Origin: Olavius sp. associated proteobacterium Delta 1
Lineage (GTDB): Bacteria; Desulfobacterota; Desulfobacteria; Desulfobacterales; JAFDCJ01
Direction: 5' to 3'
DNA: 64,000 nt
Assembly: GCA_902749685.1 (NCBI GenBank)
Contig: CACVKW010001130.1
Location: forward strand, 85,771-149,770
How positions within the stretch are numbered: the first letter of the stretch is position 1; the number at the start of each line of letters is the position of its first letter. The notes below the pieces were generated by a model. That model made no database searches and had not been told where the DNA came from. It saw nothing but the letters and a program-made list of their open reading frames with translations. The translations under genes were made by a program, and so were the position numbers. Below, piece by piece: positions 61,721 to 64,000 of this stretch.

Positions 61721-62941
61721 CTAGTTTTTAGTGCATTGGCTCAACTGAATATAAGGGATATCACCACCTGCAGCTGAAGCCTCCCATGTGCCAGACTCAA
61801 AATGGTGGTCTCCCGATTTAAGAAAACCATGCGCACAACACCCATCACCAGCAGCAATCTTGCGCTCGCTAAAGTGCATCGATCCTGAACTGTTTACGTG
61901 TGTGTGCGTACGGTTCTCCTTATCCTTTAATGGGTTACCACCCCATGCCGCCCCGGGGTTTGCGTTATCGGGTAAACCAATTAAAAACCTACCTGCAGTG
62001 GTTAGGGTTCTTGACCAACCTGTAGGGCAATACCGCGACCCATAAAACGCAACCGTTTGCCTCGGAATCACACCCTTACTAACACTAGTAGATATTTTGT
62101 AGCAACTTAGCATGTAGATAACAGGAAATAGTGTTTTAGGTTTTTTAGGGTACTTAGTATATTGAGGATAATTAAGATTTGTAGTGTGCCCATAAACTCG
62201 TTTTTCCTCATGCTTGGCGAATGACCTATTTGAAGAAGAAATAGGATCATCAGCTGCCACAAAATCCTGACTACTTGGGTCGACCTTTGCAGAAACTTTG
62301 TGCTGATGCGCATAGTTAATTTTATCAAGCTTGTTCCACTGCGCCGTTTTTTTATAATGCGGAGAACCACCCTTAAGCAAAGGTACTACAAATCGGCCAT
62401 CCATATCTTTAAAAGGCACCCAACCTACGGGACAGGATTGCCGATTAAAAAAAGCGACTGTAGAATAAGGGAAAGCATCAACTACACTTTCTTTCTGACT
62501 ATTTGAGTTAGCTTTAGACTGGCATACCTTTAACTGCATAAGAGGCAGTTCCCAAGTCGACTTTTCTGTTGTCCCACTACCCGAATGCGAACCTTTTTTT
62601 GTGGCGTGTTTGTTACCACCACCATGAGCTGCATTAATATCTTTATGCCCCCACGACCCGGAAACCTTGTAATCGTGATCATGCTTTGGCAATTGGCCTT
62701 CTACCAAAACCGGCGCATCTGATTTTTCCCCCAGCAAAGCAGGTGTTATCGTACCCAAAATCATACGCCCCTTAGCCTCCTCCATCTCTTGCCAACCATT
62801 AGGACAAGTATCATTCTGCATAAAAAATGCAACCATGCCTGATGGAGCAGCTAGTAATGATTGCGACTCTGCATGGGTAGCGGGAATATAAGTAGCTAAG
62901 CTTATATATATAAAAACCATTATCTTTTTCATAATCAGCAA
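61721..62941 (-). CDS. secreted protein with three tail-collar-like repeats
   Basis: A 406-residue protein with a signal peptide (IMVFIYISLATYIPATHA). The mature part is three tandem modules, each opening with a strand and a CPxGW motif: VAFFMQNDTCPNGWQEM, VAFFNRQSCPVGWVPF, VAFYGSRYCPTGW. Each then has a GR-FLIG-type turn (GRMILG, GRFVVP, GRFLIG), an HxH segment and a hydrophobic L-Q-x-C end (LPLMQLKVC, FPVIYMLSC, IPYIQLSQC). This is the pattern of phage tail-collar-like domains, here on an exported protein with no phage genes nearby. Its start overlaps the upstream gene by 7 bp. The coding DNA looks more AT-rich than its neighbours. Confidence 0.75.
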   Translation of the reverse strand: MLIMKKIMVFIYISLATYIPATHAESQSLLAAPSGMVAFFMQNDTCPNGWQEMEEAKGRMILGTITPALLGEKSDAPVLVEGQLPKHDHDYKVSGSWGHKDINAAHGGGNKHATKKGSHSGSGTTEKSTWELPLMQLKVCQSKANSNSQKESVVDAFPYSTVAFFNRQSCPVGWVPFKDMDGRFVVPLLKGGSPHYKKTAQWNKLDKINYAHQHKVSAKVDPSSQDFVAADDPISSSNRSFAKHEEKRVYGHTTNLNYPQYTKYPKKPKTLFPVIYMLSCYKISTSVSKGVIPRQTVAFYGSRYCPTGWSRTLTTAGRFLIGLPDNANPGAAWGGNPLKDKENRTHTHVNSSGSMHFSERKIAAGDGCCAHGFLKSGDHHFESGTWEASAAGGDIPYIQLSQCTKN

Positions 62942-63918
62942 TCTCCATTAGCATCGGCACCTATCAATGCGCCCGTTGATACATCACAAACCAAATCTAA
63001 TAATAGCGGCAACCCACTATAATCTACAGAATACAAACCGATTTTCCCAACCAAGGGAAATGTCGATAAAAGCACAGCAGACTGAGTACAGCGACTATAA
63101 CCACCACATTTAACCATTTCATGGACGGCATCGGCAGAAAACCCCAATAACACAATACCTTCCACGGAAACAAACAAAGGCCCAAAATCTGCGATCATTT
63201 CCGCGCGTTTTCCATTATCAATAAAAGCCGCGCAATCAGCCAGGAACGGAATAAACCAAACACCCCAAGCATCAATTAATGATTGCTGTGCGGAGTTACG
63301 CTTATCCTCTTTTATGCCTAACTCAGCCATCGGAGCACCACAAGCCTGTATTGCCGCCTCCCAGAGAATAGAGATTAAAGAAATCCACCAAGCCTCCTCC
63401 ACATTATCGCAGTTAAGCGACATAATACCGCTACGTATATCAAAGTATGAATACAACACCCAAAAAGCTGCTGTTGCAAGTTGTAAATTTTTTAAGTGAC
63501 GCGGATCAACTCCAACCAACTCAGAAGAAGCGTTCTCACCCGGCCAAGGCAAAGGCATACTCTTAATTGCCTTAACATCGCTTTGCGTAAAAAGGGTATC
63601 ATCAAATGCCATCTCATAGTAGATTGTCACCATACACGCAATAGCTAAGGAAAAAGCGTCTAACAATGTTAGCTTTTCACCCGTCACTGCTTTAAAAATA
63701 AATGAAATGACAGGAATGTCTACTTCGTCATCCAATAAGCCTTGCAGCTCCTTAGAAACCGATGACACATTACTAGCAAGCACATCTCCAGCCGGCTTAA
63801 TAATTCCCTGCAAAAGCAGAAGACTACCTTCAAGACCTACCACAATATCTTGCGCTACCAAACTTTCAATATCTTTTATTGAATCAATTTTTTTAGATGT
63901 AAAATCACTCTTGTCCAA
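62935..63918 (-). CDS. unrecognised membrane protein, partner of the collar-like protein
   Basis: The frame opens at TTG 63918 and gives 327 residues. It is rich in hydrophobic segments (LLDAFSLAIACMVTIYY, AFWVLYSYFDI, WWISLISILWEAAIQACGA, WGVWFIPFLADCAAF) and ends in DVSTGALIGADANGDC. No family recognised. A better start signal exists upstream: an ATG at 63963 behind AAGGAGG begins a frame (MTRFTTHYMTHSKLVFGQE) that stops at 63905-63907, and a single-base slip in the T-run at 63914-63919 would join it to this gene. It is co-transcribed with the collar-like gene. Confidence 0.6.
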   Translation of the reverse strand: MDKSDFTSKKIDSIKDIESLVAQDIVVGLEGSLLLLQGIIKPAGDVLASNVSSVSKELQGLLDDEVDIPVISFIFKAVTGEKLTLLDAFSLAIACMVTIYYEMAFDDTLFTQSDVKAIKSMPLPWPGENASSELVGVDPRHLKNLQLATAAFWVLYSYFDIRSGIMSLNCDNVEEAWWISLISILWEAAIQACGAPMAELGIKEDKRNSAQQSLIDAWGVWFIPFLADCAAFIDNGKRAEMIADFGPLFVSVEGIVLLGFSADAVHEMVKCGGYSRCTQSAVLLSTFPLVGKIGLYSVDYSGLPLLLDLVCDVSTGALIGADANGDC

Positions 63919-63963
63919 AAACGAGTTTAGAATGAGTCATATAATGAGTTGTAAAACGAGTCA
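63915..63963 (-). repeat. 12-bp-period repeat at the head of the last gene
   Basis: In the minus direction the units ACTCGTTTTACA, ACTCATTATATG, ACTCATTCTAAA and a partial CTCGTTTTTGG follow each other every 11-12 bases directly after the ATG at 63963. The bases 63964-64000 carry only a ribosome site. Confidence 0.5.
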
Positions 63964-64000
63964 TTGAAAAAAATCCTCCTTGTATGTAGGGTGGTTGTTA

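Overview
The window looks like a chromosomal fragment of a Gram-negative, sigma-54-using bacterium. Desulfobacterota (Desulfobacterales-like) is my best guess. The reasons are an apparent selenocysteine-containing DsbA-family protein, a NtrC-class regulator with matching -24/-12 promoters, many MacB/FtsX-type permeases, chemotaxis genes, toxin-antitoxin pairs and decayed insertion sequences. This is inferred from gene content only; no rRNA or other phylogenetic marker is present.

Region 1 (1-31.7 kb) is mainly a minus-strand envelope/efflux block. It holds an ABC-2 exporter, a bactofilin-like membrane protein, a DUF2807 lipoprotein, FG-GAP and amidohydrolase exoproteins, three FtsX-type permeases with one MacB-type ATPase, and an intact and a dead serine hydrolase. 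Three perfect sigma-54 promoters (4803-4817, 12818-12832, 26952-26966) face its transcription units. Each has, 130-210 bp upstream, a pair of TGTnCG...ACA operator-like sites exactly 22 bp apart. A NtrC-family regulator and a histidine kinase (27457-30284) are encoded beside the third promoter. I read this as one local two-component/sigma-54 regulon. A kinase-like TPR protein lacking both catalytic aspartates (5341-7503) is divergent from promoter 1. A ~110-bp repeat ends just before this gene and before the regulator gene. A three-gene cassette with a ComEC-like metallo-beta-lactamase-fold protein (7733-10030) sits inside the block with its own sigma-70-like promoter.

Region 2 (31.7-47 kb) holds a lytic transglycosylase, a periplasmic sensor-like protein with a chemoreceptor, a CUT1 sugar ABC importer, a PIN/Phd toxin-antitoxin pair, DinB and AIM24 proteins, the selenoprotein candidate (45152-45790) and a YcaQ-like DNA glycosylase.

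Region 3 (47-56.3 kb) holds a crotonase, a DUF1232 protein, a cluster of sensor/regulator genes damaged by internal deletions (48761-51338) fused to a 5'-truncated alpha/beta hydrolase, a TrkA-type potassium channel, and a UspA/NhaC/solute-binding-protein group.

Region 4 (56.3-64 kb) is accessory. It has a wrecked IS91-like transposase, a MazE/PIN pair, a DUF4143 ATPase, a frameshifted rve-type transposase, and an AT-rich two-gene unit encoding a secreted protein with three tail-collar-like repeats.

Two features run through the window. Non-coding DNA repeatedly shows phrases with an exact 7-bp period. Several genes carry clean internal deletions or fusions, which could be real decay or assembly error.
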